Positions 1 to 8,912 of a stretch of DNA of 64,000 nucleotides are shown piece by piece. A program made the position numbers and the translations under genes. Position 1 is the first letter of the stretch. Each line of letters begins with the position of its first letter. Where the stretch lies: contig NZ_LMOO01000008.1 of assembly GCF_001424195.1 (NCBI RefSeq), forward strand, positions 124,001 through 188,000, read 5' to 3'. The notes beneath the pieces were generated by a model. It had not been told where the DNA came from and did not search any database. It worked only from the letters and a program-made list of their open reading frames with translations. Source of the stretch: Cellulomonas sp. Leaf334 (GTDB taxonomy: Bacteria > Actinomycetota > Actinomycetes > Actinomycetales > Cellulomonadaceae).

Positions 1-661
1 ACCAGTTGCCCACCCAGTATGCCTGCGGGGTCAGGGCGATCTTCTCGAGCAGCGCCTTGTCGTTGCCGCCCGCCTGCTGCCAGGCGCGGTACGCCTGCGT
101 GGTCGGGTCGATGTAGAAGCTGCCGGACTGCGGCGGGTTCGTCTGCGTCGGGGTGGGGGTCGGGGTCTGCGTCGGGGTCTGCGTCGGCGTCGGCGTCTGG
201 GTCGGGGTCTGCGTCGGCGTCTGGGTCGGGGTCGAGGTCTGCGTCGGGGTGGTACCGGTACAGGTCGTGCCGTTCATGGTGAACGTCGCCGGGATCGGGT
301 TGGACCCGCTCCAGGAGCCGTTGAAGCCGAAGTTCGTCTTCCCGTTCGTCCCCAGCGAGCCGTTGTACGGCAGGCTCGCCACGGAGACCGACGAGCCGCT
401 CTGGCTGACGTTGCCGTTCCACAGCTGCGTGATCTTCTGCCCGGCCGTGAACGTCCAGCCGACCGTCCACGAGCTGACGGGGTCACCCAGGTTGGTGACG
501 GTGACGTCTGCGCCGTAGCCGCCTCCCCACTGGTTCGTGATCTTGTACTCGACCTTGCAGCCGGGGGCTGCCTGAGCGGCGGTCGCGGTCACGGCGGTGA
601 GGCCTGCGACGGCGACGGCTGCTGTGGCGAGCAGCGCTGTGGCGGTTCTGCGGGTGGGCAT
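1..661 (-). CDS. cenA: Endoglucanase A-like GH6 cellulase, N-terminal part (CBM2, linker, start of GH6)
   Basis: Secreted cellulase that hydrolyses internal beta-1,4 bonds of cellulose outside the cell. The gene runs off the left edge, so only the first about 220 residues are visible. Reading the minus strand from 661: a signal peptide with Arg-Arg and a long hydrophobic core, likely cleaved after AQA (residue 31); a CBM2 cellulose-binding domain (about 32-137) with conserved Trp residues and a Cys at each end; a Pro-Thr-Gln linker of repeated PTQT units (about 138-178); then the first residues of a GH6 catalytic domain (FYIDPTT, ALTPQAYWVG). Domain order and sequence closely match Cellulomonas fimi CenA as I remember it. 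A good ribosome site (GAGGAGA) lies just upstream of the ATG. Upstream sits a palindrome that could bind a LacI-type sugar regulator. CBM2 plus GH6 is certain; endoglucanase rather than cellobiohydrolase rests on similarity to CenA. Confidence 0.9.
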   Translation of the reverse strand, partial: MPTRRTATALLATAAVAVAGLTAVTATAAQAAPGCKVEYKITNQWGGGYGADVTVTNLGDPVSSWTVGWTFTAGQKITQLWNGNVSQSGSSVSVASLPYNGSLGTNGKTNFGFNGSWSGSNPIPATFTMNGTTCTGTTPTQTSTPTQTPTQTPTQTPTPTQTPTQTPTPTPTQTNPPQSGSFYIDPTTQAYRAWQQAGGNDKALLEKIALTPQAYWVGNW

Positions 662-785
662 GGTTCTCCTCGGTACGTCCGGGTCCTGGGCGGGGCGGGC
701 TCGCGTCGGCGATGACTGCTGCTGCACCCCGGTCCCGACGAGGAAACCCGACCGCCGACGGGTCTGGCGAGCGGTGGGCCGGATA

Positions 786-797
786 CGAAACGTTTCG
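786..797. promoter_or_regulatory. Putative LacI-type operator upstream of cenA
   Basis: The perfect 12-bp palindrome CGAAACGTTTCG lies about 125 bp upstream of the cenA start, in the 175-bp gap between cenA and rsgA. A central CpG palindrome with A/T flanks is typical of LacI-family operators, which control cellulase genes in related bacteria. A second palindrome, CCGGATCCGG, follows at 801-810. No clear -10/-35 pair was identified. The assignment is inference from form and position. Confidence 0.45.
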
Positions 798-836
798 GTT
801 CCGGATCCGGGTCGTCGATGCGCTTCCGCGGGGCTC

Positions 837-1883
837 TCAGGGGCGCGGACGACCCGGTCCGCGCAGACCCCGCTGGTACTCCTTGGTGACCTTCTTCCAG
901 CGGTCGCGCTCCTCGGCCCGCAGCCGCGCGTCCGACCGCCGCGCCTGGTACGCCGCCTCCCGCGCCAGCCGCTGCCAGCTGTCGAACCGGCGCTCGGCGA
1001 GCTCCCCGCTGTCGAGCGCCGCCCGGATGGCGCAGCCCGGCTCCCCCGCGTGGTGGCAGTCGGCGAACCGGCAGGCCGCGGCCAGCTCGGCGACGTCCGC
1101 GAACGTGGTGTCCAGCGCGTCCTCGTCCGCGACGACGCCGACCCCGCGGATGCCGGGCGTGTCGATGAGCATCGCCCCGCCCGCCAGCGGGACGAGCTCG
1201 CGGTGCGTGGTCGTGTGGCGCCCGCGGCCGTCGGCCCGCCGCTCGCCGGTCTCCATCACGTCCCGTCCCGCCAGCGCGTTGACCAGCGTCGACTTGCCCG
1301 CGCCCGACGGGCCGACGGCGACCAGGGTCGCTCCGGGCACGAGCAGGGCACGGAGTGCGTCGAGCCCCTGGCCTGTCGGGACGCTGACCGTGTGGACGTC
1401 GACCGCGAGCGCCACCGCCTCGACCTCCGCGGTCATGCCCTCGGGGTCCGGCACGAGGTCGGCCTTCGTCAGGACGACGACCGGGGTCGCGCCCGAGCGC
1501 CACGCCAGCGTGAGCAGCCGCTCGATCCGGCCGAGGTCCGGGTCCGGCTCGAGGTGCTCGACGACGAGCACGACGTCGATGTTGGCGGCGAGCGCCTGCA
1601 CCCGGGACGTGGCACCGGCGCTGTCGCGGACCAGGGCGGTGGTGCGAGGCCGCAGGCTGGTGCCGGCCCTGGTGCCGAGCCCGTCGGTCTCGGACTCGGC
1701 CTCCGGGATCCACAACCAGTCGCCCACCGTGGGGGCGAGCCGGTCGCCGTCCTCCGTCGCGAGGAGCCCGTCACGCTCCAGCGGTATGCGACGCGGCTCG
1801 TGCGCGCCGTCCAGGCCGTCGGCGGGCAGCACGAGGACCGCGCCCTTGTCGGCACGGACCACGCGGAACAGATCGCCTGACAC
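837..1883 (-). CDS. rsgA: Ribosome small-subunit GTPase RsgA (YjeQ type)
   Basis: GTPase that assists late maturation of the 30S ribosomal subunit. It shows the circularly permuted GTPase order of the RsgA family: an OB-fold-like N-terminus (FRVVRADKGAVLVL), then G4 (TKADLV), then the P-loop (GPSGAGKST), then G3 (DTPGIRG), and a C-terminal zinc site (CRFADCHHAGEPGC). The frame stays open upstream to 2000, but the extra residues are unlike the family. I therefore prefer the GTG at 1883, two residues before the OB fold; another GTG lies 21 bp upstream. It sits between purL and cenA on the same strand and looks like an independent housekeeping gene. The function is secure; the exact start is not. 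Confidence 0.88.
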   Translation of the reverse strand: MSGDLFRVVRADKGAVLVLPADGLDGAHEPRRIPLERDGLLATEDGDRLAPTVGDWLWIPEAESETDGLGTRAGTSLRPRTTALVRDSAGATSRVQALAANIDVVLVVEHLEPDPDLGRIERLLTLAWRSGATPVVVLTKADLVPDPEGMTAEVEAVALAVDVHTVSVPTGQGLDALRALLVPGATLVAVGPSGAGKSTLVNALAGRDVMETGERRADGRGRHTTTHRELVPLAGGAMLIDTPGIRGVGVVADEDALDTTFADVAELAAACRFADCHHAGEPGCAIRAALDSGELAERRFDSWQRLAREAAYQARRSDARLRAEERDRWKKVTKEYQRGLRGPGRPRP

Positions 1884-2034
1884 GCCTCGACGGTAGAAGC
1901 GCACATCGTCGAGAAGCCACAGAAATAGCCACCCGCCCCCGCTCGCCATCCTGCGAACCGAACCGGCGATGAGTGCTGTCGAACGTGTCGGACGCGGCAC
2001 TCGTCGCCGGTTCGCCGCCGAGCGGCGACGTGGG

Positions 2035-4398
2035 TCAGCCGAAGTAGTGCGGGAGGGTGGCCTCGTGGGACTCGCGCGCCTCCGTCAGGGGCAGCGTGAA
2101 GACGCCCTGGACCTCGACGGCGGGACCGTGCACGTGGTCGGCAGCGTCGGTCGGGGTACCGGCGCCGGGTGAGCACGACTCGGCGGTCTCCCCCAGGCGC
2201 AGCGCCGGGACGCCGCGCGCGGTGCAGAGGTCGACCAGGCGGACCTCCTCCGAGCGCGGCACCGCGACGAGCACGCGGGCGGTGGACTCCGAGAACAGCG
2301 CCTCGAACGGCGTGACACCGTCCCGGGCGCAGAGCGACTCCAGCGACACCTGCACGCCGACGCCGAACCGCAGGCTCGACTCGATGAGCGCCTGGACCAG
2401 ACCGCCCTCCGACAGGTCGTGCGCGGCGTCGACGAGCTCGTCGCGACTCGCCCGGACGAGGACCTCGGCCAGCCGACGCTCGGCGTCCAGGTCCACGGCC
2501 GGCGGCAGCCCGCCGAGGTGGCCGTGCACGACGTCGGCCCACGCCGACCCGTCGAGCTCCGCGCGCGTGGTGCCCAGCAGGTAGACGGCCTGGCCGGGCG
2601 CGGTCCAGCCCGACGGGGTCGCGTCGGCGACGTCGTCGAGGACGCCCAGCACGCCGACCACCGGGGTCGGGTGGATGGCGGAGTCGATGAGCCCCGGCTC
2701 CCCGGTGCCGTTGTAGAGCGAGACGTTGCCGCCGGTGACGGGGACCTCGAGGACCTGGCACGCGTCGGCCAGGCCGCGGATGGCCTCGACCAGCTGCCAC
2801 ATCGAGTCGGGGTGCTCCGGGCTGCCGAAGTTGAGGCAGTCGGTCACGGCCAGCGGGCGGGCGCCCGTCGTCGCGACGTTCCGGTACGCCTCCGCCAGGG
2901 CCAGCTGGGCGCCCGTGTACGGGTCGAGCTTGGCGTAGCGGCCGTTGGCGTCCGTGGCGAGCGCGACGCCCAGGCCGGTGGTCTCGTCGACCCGGATCAC
3001 GCCGGAGTCGTCGGGCTGCGCGAGCGCGGTGTTGCCCTGCACGAAGCGGTCGTACTGGTTGGTCACCCAGGCCTTGGACGCGAGGTTGGGGCTGGCCAGG
3101 AGCTCGAGGACCGTGGCACGGAGCTCGGCGTTGGTCGACGGCGTGCGCAAAGCAGCCGTCGTGTCGGCGTTGAGCGTGTCCTGCCACGCCGGTCGCGCGT
3201 ACGGGCGGTCGTAGACCGGGCCCTCGTGCGCGACCGTCTTCGGGTCGACGTCGACGATGCGCAGGCCGTGGTGGTCGATGGTGAGGCGTCCGGTGCCGGT
3301 GACCTCACCGATCACGGCCGTCTCGACGTCCCACTTGCCGGTGATGGCCAGGAACGCGTCGAGCTGGTCGGGCCGGACGACGGCCATCATCCGCTCCTGC
3401 GACTCCGACATGAGGATCTCGCCGGCGGTCAGGGACGGGTCGCGCAGCAGCACGTTCTCCAGGTCGACGTGCATGCCGCCGTCGCCGTTGGAGGCCAGCT
3501 CGCTGGTCGCGCAGGAGATGCCCGCGGCGCCCAGGTCCTGGATGCCCTCGACCACGCGCGCGGCGTAGAGCTCGAGGCAGCACTCGATGAGCACCTTCTC
3601 CATGAACGGGTCCCCCACCTGCACCGACGGGCGCTTGGAGGGCTTGGTGTCGTCGAACGTCTCGGACGCGAGGATCGACGCGCCGCCGATGCCGTCGCCG
3701 CCGGTGCGGGCACCGAACAGGACCACCTTGTTGCCCGCGCCCGAGGCGTTGGCCAGGTGGATGTCCTCGTGCCGCAGGACGCCCAGGCACAGCGCGTTGA
3801 CCAGCGGGTTGCCCTGGTAGGAGGCGTCGAAGACCAGCTCGCCGCCGATGTTGGGCAGGCCGAGGGAGTTGCCGTAGCCGCCGACGCCCGCCACGACGCC
3901 GTGCACCACGCGTGCGGTGTCGGGGTGGTCGACGGCGCCGAAGCGCAGCTGGTCCATGACCGCGACCGGCCGCGCGCCCATCGAGATGATGTCGCGCACG
4001 ATCCCGCCGACGCCCGTGGCCGCACCCTGGTACGGCTCGACGTAGGACGGGTGGTTGTGCGACTCGACCTTGAACGTGACCGCCCAGCCGTCGCCGATGT
4101 CGACCACGCCCGCGTTCTCGCCGATGCCGACGAGCAGGTGCTCCTTCATCGCCGCGGTGGTCTTGTCGCCGAACTGGCGCAGGTGGTTCTTGCTCGACTT
4201 GTACGAGCAGTGCTCCGACCACATGACCGAGTACATGGCGAGCTCGGCGGCCGTCGGGCGGCGGTCGAGGATGTCCCGGATCCGCTGGTACTCGTCCGGC
4301 TTCAGGCCCAGCTCCGCGAACGGCTGCTCCTGGTCCGGGGTCGCGGCGGCGACGTCGACGGTGTCGGTCTGGGGGGCGCGCGCAGGTGCGGTGGTCAT
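2035..4398 (-). CDS. purL: Phosphoribosylformylglycinamidine synthase subunit PurL
   Basis: Large subunit of FGAM synthase, the fourth step of de novo purine synthesis. It works with PurQ (glutaminase) and PurS (adaptor), encoded at 27.9-28.9 kb on the same strand. The 787-residue length fits the small PurL type of Gram-positives, not the large proteobacterial fusion. Visible signatures include MWSEHCSYKSSK near the N-terminus, SHNHPSYVEPYQGAATGVGG, and two repeated PurM/AIR-synthase halves (the second with DCLNFGSPEHP and VTGGNVSLYN). The ATG at 4398 follows a GAGGGAA ribosome site. A possible -10 (TATCCT on the minus strand) lies at 4475-4480. Confidence 0.97.
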   Translation of the reverse strand: MTTAPARAPQTDTVDVAAATPDQEQPFAELGLKPDEYQRIRDILDRRPTAAELAMYSVMWSEHCSYKSSKNHLRQFGDKTTAAMKEHLLVGIGENAGVVDIGDGWAVTFKVESHNHPSYVEPYQGAATGVGGIVRDIISMGARPVAVMDQLRFGAVDHPDTARVVHGVVAGVGGYGNSLGLPNIGGELVFDASYQGNPLVNALCLGVLRHEDIHLANASGAGNKVVLFGARTGGDGIGGASILASETFDDTKPSKRPSVQVGDPFMEKVLIECCLELYAARVVEGIQDLGAAGISCATSELASNGDGGMHVDLENVLLRDPSLTAGEILMSESQERMMAVVRPDQLDAFLAITGKWDVETAVIGEVTGTGRLTIDHHGLRIVDVDPKTVAHEGPVYDRPYARPAWQDTLNADTTAALRTPSTNAELRATVLELLASPNLASKAWVTNQYDRFVQGNTALAQPDDSGVIRVDETTGLGVALATDANGRYAKLDPYTGAQLALAEAYRNVATTGARPLAVTDCLNFGSPEHPDSMWQLVEAIRGLADACQVLEVPVTGGNVSLYNGTGEPGLIDSAIHPTPVVGVLGVLDDVADATPSGWTAPGQAVYLLGTTRAELDGSAWADVVHGHLGGLPPAVDLDAERRLAEVLVRASRDELVDAAHDLSEGGLVQALIESSLRFGVGVQVSLESLCARDGVTPFEALFSESTARVLVAVPRSEEVRLVDLCTARGVPALRLGETAESCSPGAGTPTDAADHVHGPAVEVQGVFTLPLTEARESHEATLPHYFG

Positions 4399-4663
4399 CG
4401 ATTCCCTCGGTGGAGACCGTGGGCCGCTCGTCGACCAGGCGGCCGACGACAGCCGACATCGGCAGACGCAGGCCAGGATACCGGCGCCCGGACGCGGTGC
4501 GGAGCAGCGTCCGCGCGCACGAGTTTCCGGGCAATCACGGCGCTACCGGGCAGGCTCGGGAACGCCGGACTGACCTGCGAGGACAGGAGGCGCGTGACTC
4601 GTCGGCGCGCGTGATGACCGCGATCACGGACCTCCGCTCGACTTGCGGGGCCTCCCGGGGCGT

Positions 4664-4691
4664 GTGACGGTCACCACATGAAAGCGCTTCC
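4664..4691 (+). promoter_or_regulatory. Candidate operator sites at the start of the LacI gene
   Basis: Two palindromes flank or overlap the first possible start codon of the regulator. GTGACGGTCAC (4664-4674) is a perfect odd-centred inverted repeat. GAAAGCGCTTCC (4680-4691) has a perfect AAGCGCTT core, a LacI-family operator shape. If translation starts at the GTG at 4720, both lie in the leader, where autorepression of the whole operon would be expected. An inverted repeat GTGAT/ATCAC also occurs at 4611-4627. The rest of the 279-bp gap to purL shows nothing else I can name. Confidence 0.4.
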
Positions 4692-5700
4692 TACGCCCTC
4701 GGGCCACGAGCTGGGCACGGTGACGATCTACGACGTCGCCGCGCGTGCCGGCGTCGGGATCGCGACCGTCTCCCGGGCCCTGAACGGGTCCGCTCCCGTG
4801 GCCGAGGCGACCCGGGCCCGGGTCCTCGCAGCCGTCGAGGAGCTCGGCTTCCGCCCCAGCCACGCGGGCACCTCGCTCGCCGCACGCACGCACGCCGCCA
4901 ACGGGATCGTCTTCCCCGACCTGTCCGGCCCCTACTACGCCGAGGTCCTGCTCGGGTACGAGGAGAGCGCCTCACGGCTCGGCCGCAGCGTGCTGGTGCT
5001 GGCCACCCACGGGCGCCCCGACCCCGCTGCCGCCGTGCGCGACCTCGCCGGCCGCGTCGACGGGATCGTCCTGCTCGGCCGCACCGTCCCCGACCACGTG
5101 ATCGAGGAGCTCAGCGCGTTCGGCCTGCCGGTCGTCGTCGTGGCCCGGCCCGAGGTCGACGGGGTCGACTCCATCCGCGCGGACGGGCTCGACGCCGCCC
5201 GCGCCCTCGGCGAGCACCTCGCCGGGCACGGCCTGCGCAAGATCGCGTTCCTCGGGTCGCCCGAGGAGTCCCCCGACGTCGCCGAGCGCTGGCGCGGCGT
5301 CCGCGAAGGTCTCGGCGCCCACGGCATCGAGCCGACCGTCACCCCGTGCCTGTTCGACGAGGAGTCGGGCACCCGCGTCGCCGCCGGGCTGCTCGCCGTC
5401 CGCGAGCGCCCCGACGCCCTCGTGTGCGCCAACGACGAGATCGCGCTCGGCGCCATCGTCGCCGCCGAGGAGATCGGCCTGCGCGTCGGCCGGGACATCG
5501 CGATCACCGGCTGGGACGACGTGATGGCTGCTCGCCACGCGCGTCCCGCACTGACCACCGTCCGGCAGCCCATGCGGACCCTCGGCGCACTCGCCGCCGA
5601 GGTGCTGGACGAGCGCATCACCAAGGAACGCACGACCCCGCGGCACGAGTCGCTCGCCACCGACCTGGTGGTCCGCGACAGCTGCGGCCTGCACCCCTGA
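4678..5700 (+). CDS. LacI-family transcriptional regulator of the glycan operon
   Basis: Sugar-responsive repressor. The N-terminal helix-turn-helix is clear (TIYDVAARAGVGIATVSRAL, about residues 15-35), followed by a hinge and a periplasmic-binding-protein-like sensor ending in WDDVMAARHARPALTTVRQP. It is the first gene of the operon, only 38 bp before the solute-binding protein, so it is probably co-transcribed and autoregulated. The ATG at 4678 lacks a purine-rich ribosome site. GTG at 4720, directly before TIYDVA, is the alternative start and fits usual LacI lengths better. The inducer is unknown; by context it is the sugar imported by the downstream ABC system. Confidence 0.9.
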   Translation: MKALPTPSGHELGTVTIYDVAARAGVGIATVSRALNGSAPVAEATRARVLAAVEELGFRPSHAGTSLAARTHAANGIVFPDLSGPYYAEVLLGYEESASRLGRSVLVLATHGRPDPAAAVRDLAGRVDGIVLLGRTVPDHVIEELSAFGLPVVVVARPEVDGVDSIRADGLDAARALGEHLAGHGLRKIAFLGSPEESPDVAERWRGVREGLGAHGIEPTVTPCLFDEESGTRVAAGLLAVRERPDALVCANDEIALGAIVAAEEIGLRVGRDIAITGWDDVMAARHARPALTTVRQPMRTLGALAAEVLDERITKERTTPRHESLATDLVVRDSCGLHP

Positions 5701-5738
5701 CGGACCCCTGAGGCCGTCCGGTTCGAGGAGGAACCAGC

Positions 5739-7016
5739 ATGAAGAGATCCCTGCGCGTCAGCGTCGCCGCGTTGGCCGTCACCACCTTCGCCCTGACCGC
5801 GGGCTGCGGTCGCAGCGACGAACCCGCGGCCGAGGACGCCAGCGCTGCCCCCGTCGCGACCGGCGACGTCAGCGGTGACATCACGGTCTGGGCCATGGGC
5901 ACCGAGGGCGAGAAGCTCGGCGAGTTCGCCCAGGCCTTCACCGAGGAGAACCCCGACGTGACCGTCGACGTCACGGCCATCCCCTGGGACGCCGCGCACG
6001 ACAAGATCGCGACGGCCATCGCTGCCGACGAGGTGCCCGACGTCTCCATGATCGGCACCACCTGGATGGGCGAGTTCGGCACCAGCGGCGGTCTCGACCC
6101 GACACCGCCGGACCTCATCGACGAGTCCGCGTTCTTCGAGGGCGCGTGGGGTTCCACCGAGGTCGGCGGGGTCTCCTACGCGGTGCCGTGGTACGTCGAG
6201 ACGCGTGTGCTGTTCGTCGACACCGCGCTCGCGGAGCAGGCCGGGGTCTCCCCGACGCCCGCGACGTGGGACGACCTGATGGCGACGTCGAAGGGCATGC
6301 AGTCCGCCGGAGCCCAGTGGGGCATCACCCTGCAGGCCGGGCAGACCGGCGCGTGGCAGACGTTCATGCCGTTCGCATGGCAGGCCGGCGCCGAGATCAT
6401 GAACGCCGACCAGACCGAGTTCACGTTCGACAGCCCCGAGTTCGTCAAGGCGCTCACCTACTACCAGTCGTTCTTCACGGACGGCGTCGCGCCGAAGGAG
6501 CTGCCCGACGGCACGCTGGAACCCGACTTCGTCGCCGGCAAGATCGGCGCCTTCCAGTCCGGCCCGTGGCACATCGGGATCCTCGACGAGACCGGCGGCG
6601 AGGGCTTCCTCGACGGCGTGACCCTGGCGCCGCTGCCCGCCGACGAGAAGCAGGCGTCGTTCATCGGTGGCAGCAACCTCGCCGTGTTCAAGGGCTCCGA
6701 GAACCGCGACGCGGCCTGGAAGTTCGTCCAGTGGCTCAGCCAGCCCGAGGTCCAGGCCGACTGGTACGCCGAGACGAGCGACCTGCCGGCCGTGCAGTCC
6801 GCGTGGGAGGAGGGCGACCTCGCCTCCGACCCCGCGCTCGCCGTGTTCGGCGAGCAGATGACGACCGCGCAGGCGCCGCCGTCGATCCCGACGTGGGAGC
6901 AGATCTCCAGCGTGATCGACACCGAGCTGGAGAAGGTCTGCAAGTCCGGGATGGACCCGCAGGAGGCCGCGACGGCCATCCAGCAGCAGGCCGAGGCGAT
7001 CGGCACGGGGCTCTGA
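5739..7016 (+). CDS. Sugar ABC transporter, solute-binding lipoprotein
   Basis: Extracellular binding component of a carbohydrate importer (family 1, MalE-like). A signal peptide ends in the lipobox LTAGC, so the mature protein is anchored by a lipid-modified Cys at about residue 23. The body has typical family 1 features, such as ITVWAMGTEGEKLGEFAQAFTEENPDVTV at the mature N-terminus and KFVQWLSQPEVQADWYAETSDLP near the C-terminus. A strong ribosome site (GAGGAGGAA) precedes the ATG. The two permeases follow immediately. No ATPase gene is in the operon, which fits actinobacterial importers energised by a shared MsiK-type ATPase elsewhere. The ligand cannot be read from the sequence. Confidence 0.93.
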   Translation: MKRSLRVSVAALAVTTFALTAGCGRSDEPAAEDASAAPVATGDVSGDITVWAMGTEGEKLGEFAQAFTEENPDVTVDVTAIPWDAAHDKIATAIAADEVPDVSMIGTTWMGEFGTSGGLDPTPPDLIDESAFFEGAWGSTEVGGVSYAVPWYVETRVLFVDTALAEQAGVSPTPATWDDLMATSKGMQSAGAQWGITLQAGQTGAWQTFMPFAWQAGAEIMNADQTEFTFDSPEFVKALTYYQSFFTDGVAPKELPDGTLEPDFVAGKIGAFQSGPWHIGILDETGGEGFLDGVTLAPLPADEKQASFIGGSNLAVFKGSENRDAAWKFVQWLSQPEVQADWYAETSDLPAVQSAWEEGDLASDPALAVFGEQMTTAQAPPSIPTWEQISSVIDTELEKVCKSGMDPQEAATAIQQQAEAIGTGL

Positions 7017-7020
7017 CCTC

Positions 7021-8034
7021 ATGTCCACGACCCTGACCTCCGGGTCGGGCGTGCAGGCGCCGGGGGCGGCCGACCAGGCCGCCCCCCGCGTCCGCCGCTC
7101 CTCCCCCCTGCGCCGACGGCGCAGCATCGCCGCGTGGGGCATGGCGGCACCGTTCGTCGTGCTGTTCCTCGTGTTCACCGCGTGGCCGGTGGTGTCGTCG
7201 CTGTTCATGAGCGTCACCGACATCAAGAGCAAGGACCTGCAGAACCCGTTCGCGGTCAACTTCGTGGGTCTCGAGAACTTCACCACCGTGCTCGCCGACC
7301 CCACGTTCCGCAAGGCGGCGACGAACACGCTCTACTTCGTCGTCGTCGGCGTCCCCCTGACGATGGTCGTGGCGCTCGCGATCGCGGTCGCGCTCAACAC
7401 CGGCATCACCAAGCTCTCCGGGTTCTTCCGGATCGGGTACTACATGCCGGTCGTCACCTCGATCGTGGCCGTCGCCGTCGTCTGGCGGTTCCTGCTACGG
7501 CCGGAGAACGGGCTGATCAACGAGGTGCTGAGCTGGGTCGGCATCACCGGCCCCGACTGGCTGGGCAGCACGACGTGGGCGATGCCGTCGCTCATCGCGA
7601 TGGCCGTCTGGCGTTCGCTGGGCACGCTCGTCGTGATCTTCCTGGCCGGGCTCCAGTCCGTGCCGAAGGCCCTGCACGAGGCCGCGGCGCTCGACGGTGC
7701 CACGGCGTGGCAGCGGCTGCGCCGGATCACCATCCCGACGATCCGGCCGACCATGCTGTTCGCCGGCGTCATCACGGGCATCGGGTTCCTGCAGTTCTTC
7801 GAGGAGCCGTTCGTCATGACGCAGGGTGGTCCGCTGAACAGCACGCTCTCGGTGGCCTACCTCGTCTACAACACGTTCGGGTTCGGCAACTACGGCGTCG
7901 CGGCCGCGATGAGCTACGTGCTCTTCGCCGCGGTCGTGGTGCTCACGATCATCCAGTTCAAGGTGTTCGGCGAGCGTGACGACGCGACCGGCCAGAAGAA
8001 GCGCTGGTTCCGTCGGCAGGGAGGTGCGGTATGA
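7021..8034 (+). CDS. Sugar ABC transporter permease (MalF type)
   Basis: Membrane subunit of the importer, 337 residues. After a cytoplasmic Arg-rich N-terminus come six hydrophobic segments. The EAA loop contacting the ATPase is visible as LHEAAALDGATAWQRLRRI (about residues 218-236). TQGGPLNSTLSVAYLVY, a conserved MalF-type segment, precedes the last membrane helix. The start lies 4 bp after the binding-protein stop, and the end overlaps the next permease by 4 bp. Confidence 0.93.
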   Translation: MSTTLTSGSGVQAPGAADQAAPRVRRSSPLRRRRSIAAWGMAAPFVVLFLVFTAWPVVSSLFMSVTDIKSKDLQNPFAVNFVGLENFTTVLADPTFRKAATNTLYFVVVGVPLTMVVALAIAVALNTGITKLSGFFRIGYYMPVVTSIVAVAVVWRFLLRPENGLINEVLSWVGITGPDWLGSTTWAMPSLIAMAVWRSLGTLVVIFLAGLQSVPKALHEAAALDGATAWQRLRRITIPTIRPTMLFAGVITGIGFLQFFEEPFVMTQGGPLNSTLSVAYLVYNTFGFGNYGVAAAMSYVLFAAVVVLTIIQFKVFGERDDATGQKKRWFRRQGGAV

Positions 8035-8912
8035 CCGCCCTGGAGACGAAGCCGCAGGCGAAGCCCAGGGGCACCGTCGGCTCCCACATCGGCGAGCCAC
8101 AGTCCCGCCCGTGGATCTACGTGGTGCTCGGCATCGGGCTCGTGCTCGTCATCACGCCATTCGTCTGGATGGCCCTCGGGTCCGTCAAGAGCGAGGGCGA
8201 GCTGCGCGCCAACCCACCGACGTGGTGGCCGCAGAACCCGACGCTCGACAACTTCCGCGAGCTGTTCACCCGACTCGACTTCCCGCAGTTCTTCACCAAC
8301 TCCGTCGTCGTCGCGGTCGTCGTGACGCTCGGCAACCTGGTGTTCTGCTCGATGCTCGGGTACGCGTTCGCCAAGCTCGACTTCTGGGGGAAGGCGTGGC
8401 TGTTCCGGCTGGTGCTGGCGACCCTGATGATCCCGGGGATGGTGACGCTGGTCCCGCTGTTCGTGCAGATCAGCAACCTGGGCATGGTCAACACGTACTT
8501 CGGGCTGATCCTGCCGTTCCTGGCCGGACCGTTCGGCGTGTTCCTCATGCGTCAGTTCATCCAGGGCATCCCCGACGAGCTGATCGACGCCGGCCGGGTG
8601 GACGGCGCCGGCGAGTTCCGGATCTTCGCGCGGGTGGTCATGCCGCTGTGCAAGCCGGCCCTCGCCACGCTCGGGATCCTCACGTTCCTCGGTTCGTGGA
8701 ACAACTTCCTGTGGCCGCTGGTCGTGTCCAGCACCGAGGACATGTACACCCTGCCGGTCGCGCTCGCGCTGTACAGCGTCGGCCAGAACTCGACGCAGTA
8801 CGGCCTCCTGCTCGCCGGCTCGATGGTCGTCGTCATCCCGATCCTGATCCTGTTCTTCGCGCTCCAGAAGCACGTGGTCCAGGGCCTGGCGACGACCGGC
8901 CTCAAATCATGA
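8031..8912 (+). CDS. Sugar ABC transporter permease (MalG type)
   Basis: Second membrane subunit, 293 residues, six transmembrane segments. The EAA loop reads PDELIDAGRVDGAGEFRIFARVV, and the following WNNFLWPLVV is diagnostic of the MalG/UgpE group. The C-terminus ends in the common form KHVVQGLATTGLKS. The ATGA overlaps with the genes on both sides suggest translational coupling, as expected for a heterodimeric channel and its operon partners. Confidence 0.93.
   Translation: MTALETKPQAKPRGTVGSHIGEPQSRPWIYVVLGIGLVLVITPFVWMALGSVKSEGELRANPPTWWPQNPTLDNFRELFTRLDFPQFFTNSVVVAVVVTLGNLVFCSMLGYAFAKLDFWGKAWLFRLVLATLMIPGMVTLVPLFVQISNLGMVNTYFGLILPFLAGPFGVFLMRQFIQGIPDELIDAGRVDGAGEFRIFARVVMPLCKPALATLGILTFLGSWNNFLWPLVVSSTEDMYTLPVALALYSVGQNSTQYGLLLAGSMVVVIPILILFFALQKHVVQGLATTGLKS

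Noticed and set aside
140..255. Short tandem repeats near the left edge as a possible CRISPR or minisatellite
   Set aside because: They encode the Pro-Thr-Gln linker of the cellulase; unit length and lack of spacers exclude CRISPR.
153..518. Plus-strand open frame with many Gly/Val residues
   Set aside because: Antisense of the cellulase linker and CBM2.
2419..4614. 731-codon open frame opposite purL
   Set aside because: Antisense shadow of purL; Arg/Val/Asp-rich composition with no recognisable motif.
4399..4677. Small open frames between purL and the LacI gene
   Set aside because: Arg/Ser/Thr-rich composition, no ribosome sites and no motif; the stretch is best read as promoter region.
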